DNA from: a virus
Direction: 5' to 3' (one strand)
Virus record (IMG/VR): IMGVR_UViG_3300008450_000295
Span: 1-30,426 of that record
DNA length: 30,426 bases
The position numbers were made by a program, and so were the translations under genes. The notes beneath the pieces were generated by a model. That model ran no database searches, was not told where the DNA came from, and worked only from the letters and a program-made list of their open reading frames with translations. Positions 15,754 through 24,037 of the stretch are shown in pieces. Within the stretch, counting starts at the first letter, position 1. The number at the start of each line of letters is the position of its first letter.

Positions 15754-15777
15754 ATGGGCGGCCTTCGGGCCGCCCAT
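15754..15777 (+). terminator. Third hairpin terminator with UUCG tetraloop
   Basis: Perfect 10-bp stem (15754-15763 with 15768-15777) closed by an ultrastable C(UUCG)G loop, 4 bases after the preceding stop and followed by TTTG. It is the strongest of the three serial hairpins. Confidence 0.85.
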
Positions 15778-15789
15778 TTGCGAGGTTGT

Positions 15790-16005
15790 ATGGCTATTAT
15801 CTACATGGTTCATGCGGTGCACGGCGCTAAGGTCGCGATTGACGAGGCCGAAGCGATTTATGATGAAATGCACGGCTGGGAACGCTATAACCCTGAAACG
15901 CCTTCCGTGGCGGCATACGATGGCGACGACGAGGAAGACGAAGTCGTGAACGTACTGGCGGCCCCCAAGCGCCGTGGACGCCCGCGCATCAAGCAGGAAG
16001 ACTGA
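15790..16005 (+). CDS. Small acidic protein with basic RRGRPR tail
   Basis: A 71-residue protein. The start at 15790 has GAGG just upstream (15782-15785); the frame is open further back, but that part overlaps the previous gene and terminator. It has a short hydrophobic N-terminus (MAIIYMVHAVHGAKVAID), a Glu/Asp-rich middle (YDGDDEEDEVV) and a basic end with RRGRPRIK, an AT-hook-like motif. Small proteins of this shape occur in the same slot, just before the gp4-type gene, in several podoviruses. Its function is unknown. Confidence 0.65.
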   Translation: MAIIYMVHAVHGAKVAIDEAEAIYDEMHGWERYNPETPSVAAYDGDDEEDEVVNVLAAPKRRGRPRIKQED

Positions 16006-16007
16006 CA

Positions 16008-16718
16008 ATGGCATCGGCCGGCGACATCATCAACGGTTCGCTCAGGCTTCTTGGCGTTCTGGCCGAAGGTGAAGTGCCTTCGGCCGAAACGTCTCAAGAC
16101 GCGCTGAACGCCATGAACCAAATGCTGGATAGCTGGAATACGGAACGTCTGTCCGTGTTCGCAACGCAGGATCAGGTGTTTATCTGGCCGGCCGGTCAGC
16201 TTCGCCGCACGCTTGGCCCTTCTGGCAACTTCGTCGGCAACCGCCCCGTGCTGCTCGACGACAGTACCTATTTCCGCGATCCGGGCACCGGTGTCAGCTA
16301 CGGCATCAAGTTTATCAACCAGCAACAGTACAACGGCATCGCGGTTAAAACCGTGACCTCGACGTACCCGCAGGTTATCTTCGTCAACGAGACGTTTCCT
16401 GACGTGGAAATGTTCATCTATCCGCGCCCGACGCGTGACCTAGAGTGGCATTTCGTTTCGGTTGAAGAACTGACCCGACCGGCGACGTTGGCCACCCAAC
16501 TTCATTTCCCGCCGGGCTATCTGCGGGCGTTCCGTTACAATCTGGCCTGCGAAATGGCTCCGGAGTTCGGCACGGAGCCGTCATCTCAAGTGCGCCGCAT
16601 TGCGATGGCCAGCAAGCGCAACCTCAAGCGCATCAACAACCCGAACGACATCATGTCGATGCCGTATAGCATTGTGGCGACTAGGCAGCGGTTCAACGTT
16701 TACGCAGGGAACTACTGA
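16008..16718 (+). CDS. Head completion/tail accessory protein, P22 gp4-like
   Basis: A 236-residue protein of the P22 gp4 type. After packaging, this protein binds under the portal and extends the channel so that the tail can be added. The start is typical (SAGDIINGSLRLLGVLAEGE). The family segment with DALNAMNQMLDSWNTERLSV, then the VSVEELTRP/PPGYLRAFRYNLA region (about 150-185), match the gp4 pattern. The C-terminus is basic. Gene order (coat, gp4, gp10, needle) is the P22 order. It overlaps the next start by one base (TGATG). Confidence 0.88.
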   Translation: MASAGDIINGSLRLLGVLAEGEVPSAETSQDALNAMNQMLDSWNTERLSVFATQDQVFIWPAGQLRRTLGPSGNFVGNRPVLLDDSTYFRDPGTGVSYGIKFINQQQYNGIAVKTVTSTYPQVIFVNETFPDVEMFIYPRPTRDLEWHFVSVEELTRPATLATQLHFPPGYLRAFRYNLACEMAPEFGTEPSSQVRRIAMASKRNLKRINNPNDIMSMPYSIVATRQRFNVYAGNY

Positions 16719-18148
16719 TGAAAACGCCGATCCTCGGGGCGGCGTATGTCGCTCGCAGCGTCAACGCTGCTGACAACAGAATGATTAACATTTATCCCGA
16801 GGTTGTCCCCGAAGGCGGCAAAGAGCCTGCCTTTCTTCAGCGCGCGCCCGGCCTAACCGCGCTGGCTACGGTCGGCATTGGCCCGATCCGCGGCATGTGG
16901 ACGTTCGGCAATTACGGCTACGTTGTGTCGGGGCCAACGCTGTTCCAAATCGACAGCAATTGGAACGCGGTCGCTAAGGGCACTGTGGCTGGCACCGGCT
17001 CGGTCAGCATGGCCGACAACGGCATTCAGTTGTTTATCGCGGCCAACCCGCAAGGCTACATCTACAACGCCAACACTGGCGTTTTCCAGCAGATTACCGA
17101 TCCGGACTTCCCGGGTGCGACAACGGTCGGCTATATCGACGGCTATTTCACGTTCAACGAACCCAACAGCCAAAAGATTTGGGTGACGCAGTTGCTGGAC
17201 GGCACCAGCGTTGACCCGCTGGAATTTGCCAGCGCCGAAGGCAACCCGGACGATGTCGTGGCGGTGTTCGTTGACCACCGCGAAGTGTGGGTGTTCGGCA
17301 CTAACTCGACCGAAGTCTGGTACGACGCCGGTCTGCTGGACTTCCCGCTGACCCGCATCCAAGGCGCGTACAACGAACTGGGCTGCGCAGCGCCGTACTC
17401 CATCGCCAAGATGGACAATCAGATTTACTGGCTCGGCAAGGACGCCCGCGGGCAAGGCATGGTTTACCGGGCCGCCGGCTATATTGGCCAGCGCGTCTCG
17501 ACGCACGCTATCGAGTGGCAGCTACAAGAATACGCCAACATCGAAGACGCGGTCGGCTACACCTATCAGCAGGACGGCCACAGCTTCTATGTGCTGAACT
17601 TCCCCAGCGCCAACACGACGTGGGTATTCGACGTGGCGACCGGCGCATGGCACGAACGCGCCTCGTTTGCGGCCGGGCAGTTTAACCGCCATCGCGGAAA
17701 TAGCCAGATGTTTTTCAACAGCACAAACGTCATCGGCGACTACCAGAACGGCAAAATCTACAAGTTCGACCTTGAGGTCTACTCGGATGATGGCCAGCCG
17801 CAGAAATGGCTGCGCTCGTGGCGCGCGCTGCCGACCGGCGCTAACAATCTGGCCCGCACGATCCAGCACTCGATGCAGCTTGACTGCGAGACAGGCGTTG
17901 GTCTGAACGTCGGGCAGGGCAGCAACCCGCAGGTCATGCTGCGCTGGTCAGACGACGGCGGCCATACGTGGTCAAACGAACACTGGAAGTCGATGGGCCA
18001 GATCGGCCGCTACGGCTACCGTACCATCTGGCGGCGGCTAGGCGCGACGATGAAAATCCGCGACCGCGTTTACGAGGTGTCAGGCACCGACCCGGTGCGT
18101 ATCTACATCATGGGCGCTGAACTGCTCCTTAGCGGGACGCGGGCCTGA
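16718..18148 (+). CDS. Packaged-DNA stabilisation protein, P22 gp10-like
   Basis: A 476-residue protein, the gp10 plug and tail-hub factor that follows gp4 and holds the DNA in. The N-terminus (AAYVARSVNAADNRMINIYP) is very typical for the family. The body shows repeated strand pairs with Gly and aromatic residues, as in a beta-propeller (for example VWVFGTNSTEVWYDAG and the FYVLNFPSANTTWVFD unit). Length matches P22 gp10. It overlaps both neighbours by one base. The call rests on sequence pattern and position. Confidence 0.9.
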   Translation: MKTPILGAAYVARSVNAADNRMINIYPEVVPEGGKEPAFLQRAPGLTALATVGIGPIRGMWTFGNYGYVVSGPTLFQIDSNWNAVAKGTVAGTGSVSMADNGIQLFIAANPQGYIYNANTGVFQQITDPDFPGATTVGYIDGYFTFNEPNSQKIWVTQLLDGTSVDPLEFASAEGNPDDVVAVFVDHREVWVFGTNSTEVWYDAGLLDFPLTRIQGAYNELGCAAPYSIAKMDNQIYWLGKDARGQGMVYRAAGYIGQRVSTHAIEWQLQEYANIEDAVGYTYQQDGHSFYVLNFPSANTTWVFDVATGAWHERASFAAGQFNRHRGNSQMFFNSTNVIGDYQNGKIYKFDLEVYSDDGQPQKWLRSWRALPTGANNLARTIQHSMQLDCETGVGLNVGQGSNPQVMLRWSDDGGHTWSNEHWKSMGQIGRYGYRTIWRRLGATMKIRDRVYEVSGTDPVRIYIMGAELLLSGTRA

Positions 18149-18993
18149 TGACCGCACCGATCAACCCCACACAGCTTACGCCGCCGCGCGTCGCCTTGAT
18201 CGACGAGCGCAGCGGGGCGATTAGCCGTGAGTGGTATCGGTTCTTCCTGTCGCTGCTGACCGCAACGCAAACTAATCAAGACGAAACGGTTCTAGCCCCC
18301 GACACGGCGTCGCTGCTGGCCTCTTATGATGCCGTGTTCGGCGAAGCTATTCAGGGGCTGGAAAGCGCACCTGATTGCTGCACGGCTACGGCCGACGTAG
18401 ACGCCAAGGTCAACAGTCTGGCACAAGCTGTCGGCGCCGAACCGCGCGCGGCCAGCGAAACCGACATCGCGGTTATTCAGTCGCAGCTTCAAGCGCTGGC
18501 GCTGTCACCGCCAGCCCGCGAGTACCGCACCCCGCGCTACGGCTCTTTTTATGATACGACCGATCAGACGGCCGCCGTCATCAACACGGCCTACCCGATT
18601 ACGTTTAACACGACCGATTTATCATTCGGCGTGACCAGAGGCGTTACCACCTCACATATTTCCGTTGACCGCCCCAACATCTACAACGTTCAGTTTTCCG
18701 CGCAGTTTATTAATGCCGGCGGGAGCCCGCACCGCGCTTGGATTTGGCTGCGCAAAAACGGCTTTAATGTTCCTGAAAGCGCCGGCGTGATTCGCCTTGA
18801 AGGCAATAACACGGAACTTGTCGTGTCGTGGAATTATCTGATACAACTGAACGCCGGCGACTATATTGAACTGATGTGGGAAGTGGACGACCTTGGTGTC
18901 AGCCTGCACGCCGATCCGGCGACGGGTGTCCACCCCGCGGTGCCGTCGGTTATCCTCACGGTGAGCGATAACATTAGTTCCATGGAGGTATAA
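18148..18993 (+). CDS. Putative tail needle/fibre with TNF/C1q-like knob (gp26 slot)
   Basis: A 281-residue protein in the position of the P22 gp26 needle. The N-terminus has the common phage motif PPRVALIDERSGAISREWYR (residues 12-31). Residues about 83-120 look like a helical coiled-coil region (VDAKVNSLAQAVG, VIQSQLQALAL). The C-terminal part (about 130-275) is a beta-sandwich with YGSFYDTTDQTAA, YNVQFSAQFINAGG and AWIWLRKNGFNV, the signature of TNF/C1q-like phage knobs, as in the Sf6 needle. So it may be a trimeric needle or head-tail fibre. The coiled coil is shorter than in P22 gp26. I cannot tell whether it plugs the channel. Confidence 0.7.
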   Translation: MTAPINPTQLTPPRVALIDERSGAISREWYRFFLSLLTATQTNQDETVLAPDTASLLASYDAVFGEAIQGLESAPDCCTATADVDAKVNSLAQAVGAEPRAASETDIAVIQSQLQALALSPPAREYRTPRYGSFYDTTDQTAAVINTAYPITFNTTDLSFGVTRGVTTSHISVDRPNIYNVQFSAQFINAGGSPHRAWIWLRKNGFNVPESAGVIRLEGNNTELVVSWNYLIQLNAGDYIELMWEVDDLGVSLHADPATGVHPAVPSVILTVSDNISSMEV

Positions 18994-19329
18994 ATGGCCG
19001 TTACCATCAGCAACATCATCCCGGCCAAGACCGCGGAGAACAGCCAGACGACGCAATACACGTCGAATGGCGTCCAGACGATTATCGACAAGTTTACGGC
19101 AACCAATTACAGCGCCAACGCAGCGACGATCAGCGTCAACTTGATCACGGCCGCCGGCAGCGCGACGAATGATAACCTGATCGTCAAGACCAAGACGCTC
19201 CAGCCGTCCGAGACATATACGTTCCCCGAACTGGTCGGGCATGTGCTGCCGGTCAACGGGTTCATCTCGACCATCGCCGGCACGGCTTCGGCCATCAATA
19301 TCCGCGCCTCGGGCCGACTGGTCAGCTAA
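18994..19329 (+). CDS. Small beta-type virion-associated protein
   Basis: A 111-residue Thr/Ser/Ala-rich protein, strand-like throughout, with a tight GGAGG ribosome binding site (about 18984) in the end of the preceding gene. Short segments such as AVTISNIIPAKTAENSQTTQ and FTATNYSANAATISVNLI suggest a small beta sandwich. I have seen such unnamed proteins beside phage tail genes. Function unknown. It overlaps the next start by one base. Confidence 0.65.
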   Translation: MAVTISNIIPAKTAENSQTTQYTSNGVQTIIDKFTATNYSANAATISVNLITAAGSATNDNLIVKTKTLQPSETYTFPELVGHVLPVNGFISTIAGTASAINIRASGRLVS

Positions 19330-19751
19330 TGCGGCTGGCGCGCACTCACGACGCGGACGCCGTCAACCGGGTAGTCAATCACCCTGACGTGCGACCGTTT
19401 GTGGGAGCGCCGGAAGCCGGCGAACTGGACCTGTCGGCGATTGTCGAACGGCCAGAGCACTGGTTCCTGCTTGGCGAACATGGCGGCTTTGGGCTGCTAT
19501 GGACTGCGCCGCGCACGTATGAAGTCCACACCTTCATCCTGCGCAGCGGCCGCGGCGAATGGGGCAACGCCGCCCGCGCTGAAGGCATCGACTTCGCGCG
19601 CCGGCACGGCGCCAAGGCACTTTGGACCAAGATACCGCCGCGGTCGCCGCACGTCGAACGCTTTGCCCGTCAAGGGGGTATGCAGCCGACCGGAGAAGTG
19701 ATAGAAACATTCGGTGTTCCGCACCGCATATTCAGGATGGAGTTAGACTGA
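19329..19751 (+). CDS. GNAT-like protein in the P22 gp14 slot (DUF2824-like)
   Basis: A 140-residue protein. The alternation of strands and helices, with EVHTFILRSGRGEWGNAARA (residues about 64-83), then ARRHGAKALWTKIPP and a C-terminal GVPHRIFRMEL, fits a GNAT acetyltransferase fold. I recall that P22 gene 14, at the same place between needle and gp7, belongs to DUF2824. The phosphate-loop pattern of acetyl-CoA binding (R/Q-x-x-G-x-G/A) is present only loosely (RSGRGEWG), so enzyme activity is uncertain. It is coupled to both neighbours by overlapping start/stop codons. Confidence 0.65.
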   Translation: MRLARTHDADAVNRVVNHPDVRPFVGAPEAGELDLSAIVERPEHWFLLGEHGGFGLLWTAPRTYEVHTFILRSGRGEWGNAARAEGIDFARRHGAKALWTKIPPRSPHVERFARQGGMQPTGEVIETFGVPHRIFRMELD

Positions 19752-20521
19752 TGCCCGTTGCAGGTGCAATTATCGGCGGCGTTGCGTCCATTGGCGGTGC
19801 GGCTATCGCGTCGAGCGGCGCTAAGAAGGCTGCCAGCGCGCAGGAGCAGGCTTCGCGGGAAGCGCTGGCCGCGCAGGAGCGGATGTTCCAGCGGCAGATT
19901 GAACTGCAAGAGCCGTTCCGGCAGGCTGGCCTCACTGCGCAGCAGCAGATCATGCAATTGCTCGGCATCGGCGGTGACGCTACGGCTGCCGGCTACGGCA
20001 GCCTTGCCAAGCCCTTCGGCACCGAACAGTTCCAGCAAGACCCCGGCTACGCCTTCCGCCAGTCAGAAGGGACGAAGGCGCTGGAGCGTTCGGCGGCTGC
20101 ACGCGGCGGTCTGATGTCGGGCGCTACGCTGAAGGGCATCCAGCGCTTCGGGCAGGACTTGGCCAGTCAGGAATACCAGAACGCGTTCAACCGCTATCAG
20201 GTCGAGCGCGCCGCGCGCCTGAACCCGCTTCAGTCGCTGATGGGGTCGGGCCAGAGCGCGGCTAACGTGCTAACTGGCGCCGCCGGTCAGGCCGGGCAAA
20301 GCCAAGCGCAGAACATCATGAACGCTGGCGCGGCCCGCGCGTCGGGTTATGTCGGCAGCGCAAACGCGCTCGGAAGCGCCCTTGGGTCTATCGGCAGCAT
20401 GGCCACGCAGTTTCCGCTGTATCAGGCGCAGGTGAACTACATGAACTCGCTAGCTAACCGCGGTGGCGGTCTTTCGGCCGATGTCAACCGCACCTTTGCC
20501 GCCAATCCGAGTATTTTCTGA
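19751..20521 (+). CDS. DNA ejection (transfer) protein, P22 gp7-like
   Basis: A 256-residue protein. The start at 19751 overlaps the preceding stop (TGATG). The N-terminus is a Gly/Ala-rich hydrophobic segment (AGAIIGGVASIGGAAIASSG), followed by a helical Ala/Gln/Arg-rich region and a repeated QAGQ/SGQ pattern. The block DPGYAFRQSEGTKALERSAA, then RGGLMSGATLKGIQRFGQDLA, is a hallmark of gp7-type ejection proteins in many phages. Such proteins are packed in the head and injected to help DNA cross the envelope. Gene order (gp14 slot, gp7, gp20, gp16) agrees. Confidence 0.85.
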   Translation: MPVAGAIIGGVASIGGAAIASSGAKKAASAQEQASREALAAQERMFQRQIELQEPFRQAGLTAQQQIMQLLGIGGDATAAGYGSLAKPFGTEQFQQDPGYAFRQSEGTKALERSAAARGGLMSGATLKGIQRFGQDLASQEYQNAFNRYQVERAARLNPLQSLMGSGQSAANVLTGAAGQAGQSQAQNIMNAGAARASGYVGSANALGSALGSIGSMATQFPLYQAQVNYMNSLANRGGGLSADVNRTFAANPSIF

Positions 20522-21648
20522 TGGCTAACCAGATGATCGCCCTCGGCGCCCGCGCCCCACAGGTTAACGTACTTGGCCCGGCTATCCAGCAGGGCGCGCA
20601 GATGATCAATATGATGCGCCAGCAAGACGCCGCAGCGCGGCAGGCTGCGGTCGCGCAGCAGCAGATGCAATTGGCGCAGGCCAAGGAACAGCGCGAAGCA
20701 TCGGCGGCTGAGATTGAGATGGCCGGCAAGAAGCTTGCGTACCATACGTCGCGGGCGCCGATAGTGCAAAACCAAGCAGGCTATCAGCTTTGGTTGAACG
20801 CTGTCGGTAAGGACAGCCCAGAAATGGTTGAGTTCTTCACAACCAATCTTCCGCCGCAGGATTTTTCGCCAGAAAAGTTGATCAAGCTGGTTGGCAGCGT
20901 TAACCAAGTGTTTAACGCTACCTACGGCCCCCGCGAAACCGAAGTCGTGCAAGACGAAAAGGGCGATACATTTGTCGCCGTCACTGGCGGGTTCGGCCCA
21001 CAGGGTATCGTTCCGCTTAACCAATTCAAGCCTTCTGCCGCCGGCGCCCGTCCGCCCGCACCAGCCGCCACCGCACCTTCGATGGGCGCCGCTCCGCCCG
21101 CAGGGCCTGCCGCACGCGCAACCCGCGGGGTCAACACCACGCCGCAAGACCTTATTCAGCAAGGCATTCCGCTTAACCGCATTCCGATGGGCAACCCGCT
21201 TCAGCCTATGTCTATGGGTGCGGCACCGCAGCCTGACCTCGGCGCTATGGTCCAGACGATGATGGACACCGGCGTCGTGTCGCAGTCCGATTTCGAGGCT
21301 ATGCGCGCTGCCGCCGGTCCGGGCAAGGACGAGCAGTTGGCGCAGATTTTGCGGGCCAACAACATCCGGATCATGCCGAACGAACAGGCGCCGGAAGGTA
21401 TGCGCAGCGCCGTCTACCGCCCTGAAGAAGGTGCACCGACGCTTCAGCAGACGCAGTCGCTGCAAGGCTATGAAGATACGGGCGTCCAGTTCCGCGGTAA
21501 GCCGCCGATGCAGTCACCTACACCCGGCGTCTATAATGTGCCGACGCCGGTTATCCGTGAAAAAGCCAAGGCGGAACGCAGAACGCCGCAGGAAACTTAC
21601 GAAGAGACGCGCTCGTCGAAACAGGCCGAAAGCGACGTGGCGTTTTGA
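20521..21648 (+). CDS. DNA ejection protein, P22 gp20-slot
   Basis: A 375-residue protein following gp7 with a one-base overlap. The first part is Gln/Ala-rich and helical (QQDAAARQAAVAQQQMQLAQ), the middle has Pro/Ala-rich linkers (about 170-205) and the C-terminal part is basic and polar. The order of features and the location match the gp20-type ejection proteins, though sequence likeness to P22 itself is weak. It ends at a T run where the reading frame of a second, related-looking segment begins (see the next gene), so it may be the N-terminal part of a longer protein. Confidence 0.7.
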   Translation: MANQMIALGARAPQVNVLGPAIQQGAQMINMMRQQDAAARQAAVAQQQMQLAQAKEQREASAAEIEMAGKKLAYHTSRAPIVQNQAGYQLWLNAVGKDSPEMVEFFTTNLPPQDFSPEKLIKLVGSVNQVFNATYGPRETEVVQDEKGDTFVAVTGGFGPQGIVPLNQFKPSAAGARPPAPAATAPSMGAAPPAGPAARATRGVNTTPQDLIQQGIPLNRIPMGNPLQPMSMGAAPQPDLGAMVQTMMDTGVVSQSDFEAMRAAAGPGKDEQLAQILRANNIRIMPNEQAPEGMRSAVYRPEEGAPTLQQTQSLQGYEDTGVQFRGKPPMQSPTPGVYNVPTPVIREKAKAERRTPQETYEETRSSKQAESDVAF

Positions 21649-22208
21649 GCGAGTACGCGAAAAACACCGAAATTGCTCGCAGCAGCTTGAATGTTCTGAA
21701 GCAGATGGTCGGCGACGCTACCATCGGTAAAGACGGCAAAATTTTTATCCCAAAAGGCGGCGTGGCGCCGCACGAAGGTTTTGAAGGTGTAGTGGGGTTA
21801 GGCATCCCCGGTATGCGATTATTCTCGGGGTCTAAAGAAGCCGACTTTGACGCCATGTACAAGCAGGTAACTGGCGCAGCGTTTCTGGAGGCGTTCGACA
21901 AGTTGCGCGGTGGGGGCGCGATCACTCAGGTCGAAGGCGAAAAGGCTACCGCGGCGATTAGCCGGCTCGGCCGCAACATTTCTGAGGCAGCGTTTGTACA
22001 GGCAGCCGCCGAACTGCGCGACATCGTACAGCGGGGGCTAGAGCGCGCCGAAGCGCGTAAAGCCAAGCTGGAAGGCCGCGCGGCGCCCGTTTCGCAAGCG
22101 GGTAAGGCGCCGATAGCTGCCACCGGAAAGCGTGTAGTCCGCTCTGGAACATACCAAGGGCGCCGCGTGGTCGAGTTCAGCGACGGGAGCGTCGAGTATG
22201 CCGATTAA
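21645..22208 (+). CDS. Probable C-terminal part of the gp20-slot ejection protein, in another frame
   Basis: A 187-residue reading frame starting at a TTG that overlaps the stop of the preceding gene (TTGA). Its frame is -1 relative to it. The segment FDAMYKQVTGAAFLEAFDKL, then RGGGAITQVEGEKATAAISR, is one I recognise as the C-terminal domain of phage ejection proteins, usually fused to an N-terminal part like the gene before. There is no good ribosome binding site before the TTG. Adding one base to the T4 run at 21643-21646 would join the two into one protein. So it may be a separate coupled gene, a frameshift product or the result of a one-base deletion or sequencing error. It overlaps the next gene by 11 bases. 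Confidence 0.65.
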   Translation: MSEYAKNTEIARSSLNVLKQMVGDATIGKDGKIFIPKGGVAPHEGFEGVVGLGIPGMRLFSGSKEADFDAMYKQVTGAAFLEAFDKLRGGGAITQVEGEKATAAISRLGRNISEAAFVQAAAELRDIVQRGLERAEARKAKLEGRAAPVSQAGKAPIAATGKRVVRSGTYQGRRVVEFSDGSVEYAD

Positions 22209-23841
22209 TCCCGCTGAAGTTAAATGGGATGAAGAAACGCCGGCTGAAGCCGCGTTTGCGGCTGCGCCCGCCGCGCCGCCACCCATCGACCCTAATAAAA
22301 TCGAGTGGCAGCAGCCTTCGCGGGATAACTCGGCAGGGCGCTGGCTGGGCGTCACTACGCGTGCTCTAGCACCTTATGCCACGGTGGCTACCGCGGGCGC
22401 GGCTGCCGGTGCGCCTTTCGCCGGTATTGGCGCCGTTCCGGGGGCTGCTGGCGGCGTCTTGTCGCTGGGTCTTAGTGATCTCTTGACGCTGGGGTACAAC
22501 GCTGCGGCGAATGCTTTTGGCGGTCCGCGGGTTTCGCTGCCGTCGCAGACTATCCAGAACGTATATGAAAGAGCTGGTATCGGCGCCCGGCCTACTACAC
22601 CAACTCAGCAGGTATACAGCGATGTGCTGGAAGGGACCGCGAGCGCCGTCTCGCCCGCCGCAGCTTTTCGCACGCTGGCCCCGCGGTACGCGGGCACTAC
22701 GCAGCGCGTACTAAACGTCATGGCCCAACAGCCGGGCGCGCAAGCCCTGTCTGGAGCATTTGGGGCTGGTCTGCCGTCTGCGGCCGCCAACTATGGTGAA
22801 GTGACTGACCCCCTAGCTTTGTCGGCGCTTGGATTTACGGGCGGCTTTCTGGGCGGCAAACCCGGCGTCAAAACCGATAAAGGCCCGAGTATCGACCAGT
22901 TGCGCGCACAAGCCGACGCGGCGTATACACAGGCGAAGAGCGCAGGGATGGTTTTTCCCAACCAGAACTTTTCCACGCTTACTGCAGATATTGGCGCCGA
23001 TCTGACCCGCCAAGGCTTCAACCGCACTATGCACCCTAAAGTCGCCGCAACGCTGCGCGATTTTAACGCAGCGGTCAAATCAGGAAACCCGCTCGGTTTG
23101 GACGACATTGATGTGCTGCGCCGGGTAGCTAAGAACGCCGCGGGAAGCATTTCCCCGGATGAACGTCGCTTGGGTCGGATCATTATCGAAAAAATCGACG
23201 ATTTCGTGATGAACCCGCAGAATGTTTCGGCGGGTAACGCTCCTGAAGGCGCTTTCGCGCTGAAGAAAGCGCGTGAACTGTGGTCGCGTAAAGCGCGCAC
23301 CGAAATCTTTGATGACACTGTGCAGGCAGCGTATAACCGCTCGCAGACCGGCGAAAAGCCCCCGTCTATGGGGCAAGCGTTGCGCCAAAAATTTGGCGAG
23401 ATCGCCAACAACCCGAAACGGATGAAGGGCTTCAGCGCCGAAGAGCAGAAGTATATCCGCGAAATTGCCGGCGGCACTGCGTCAAACAAGGCGCTTCGTT
23501 TTATCGCTGATTGGCTAACCCCGAACTCTATCCGCGGGCTAGCCGCCGAAGCAGGCATCGCGGCGTCTATGCTGTCCTTCTTGGGACCAGAGGCCGCTGC
23601 GGTTGCGCTAGGTACGTCCTTGGCCGGCGGAGCGTCAAAATTGCGCGCCAACGCCATGACAACCCGTCAGGCCGCGGCTGCCCGCAACGCGTTTGCCACC
23701 GGTAAAGCGCCTGTACCGCGCCGTAATTACGTAATGCTCCCCGCCGCCGGCCAATCCGCCCGCGCGACAAGTCGGGGCGAAGAGGCACAACGTCTGCGTC
23801 AGCAGTATAACCTTCCAGCATGGGCTGTTCGGCCTGATTAA
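22198..23841 (+). CDS. DNA ejection protein, P22 gp16-slot
   Basis: A 547-residue protein. The N-terminus (PINPAEVKWDEETPAEAAF, DPNKIEWQQP) is typical of large phage ejection proteins. A long Ala/Gly-rich, hydrophobic region (about 55-110) looks able to enter membranes, and the middle and C-terminal parts are mixed helical. I see no lytic transglycosylase motif, so it is not a cell-wall-degrading ejection protein. Length is close to P22 gp16. It is the last gene of the virion block and ends 22 bases before the lysis genes. Confidence 0.75.
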   Translation: MPINPAEVKWDEETPAEAAFAAAPAAPPPIDPNKIEWQQPSRDNSAGRWLGVTTRALAPYATVATAGAAAGAPFAGIGAVPGAAGGVLSLGLSDLLTLGYNAAANAFGGPRVSLPSQTIQNVYERAGIGARPTTPTQQVYSDVLEGTASAVSPAAAFRTLAPRYAGTTQRVLNVMAQQPGAQALSGAFGAGLPSAAANYGEVTDPLALSALGFTGGFLGGKPGVKTDKGPSIDQLRAQADAAYTQAKSAGMVFPNQNFSTLTADIGADLTRQGFNRTMHPKVAATLRDFNAAVKSGNPLGLDDIDVLRRVAKNAAGSISPDERRLGRIIIEKIDDFVMNPQNVSAGNAPEGAFALKKARELWSRKARTEIFDDTVQAAYNRSQTGEKPPSMGQALRQKFGEIANNPKRMKGFSAEEQKYIREIAGGTASNKALRFIADWLTPNSIRGLAAEAGIAASMLSFLGPEAAAVALGTSLAGGASKLRANAMTTRQAAAARNAFATGKAPVPRRNYVMLPAAGQSARATSRGEEAQRLRQQYNLPAWAVRPD

Positions 23842-23863
23842 CTACCGTAGAGTGACGCCTGCT

Positions 23864-24037
23864 ATGAGCCTTATCGACCACACCGAAGCCCGCCTTGACG
23901 CGCACGAACAGGTTTGCACGCTCCGGTACGAGAGTATCTGCGCGCGGCTGAAGCGGTTGGAAGGTGTCGGTATGACTGCTGCGGGGACAATCATCATGCT
24001 GCTGATCGGCATTCTCATAAAGTTGGCTGGCGTATGA
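23864..24037 (+). CDS. Small membrane protein, holin/XhlA-like
   Basis: A 57-residue protein. The ATG at 23864 is chosen over an in-frame GTG at 23852, since the reading MSLIDHTEARLDAHEQVC is the common form of such phage proteins. Residues about 1-33 are polar and helical with a coiled-coil look. A single C-terminal membrane span (TAAGTIIMLLIGILIKLAGV) follows. The layout (helical head, C-terminal anchor) is like XhlA-type haemolysin/holin partners. The next gene overlaps it (ATGA). A holin or holin partner role is likely from context. Confidence 0.7.
   Translation: MSLIDHTEARLDAHEQVCTLRYESICARLKRLEGVGMTAAGTIIMLLIGILIKLAGV

Noticed and set aside
21640-21650. Programmed ribosomal frameshift at the T4 run in the ejection gene.
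   Set aside because: The bases before the stop do not fit the X XXY YYZ heptamer for a -1 shift, and a +1 slip on TTTT leads into a frame without the conserved domain; I keep only the split-gene observation.
20437-23657. Minus-strand open frames of 342 and 288 codons opposite the ejection-protein genes.
   Set aside because: They have no motifs, and the plus-strand genes fit the P22 order and have proper overlaps.
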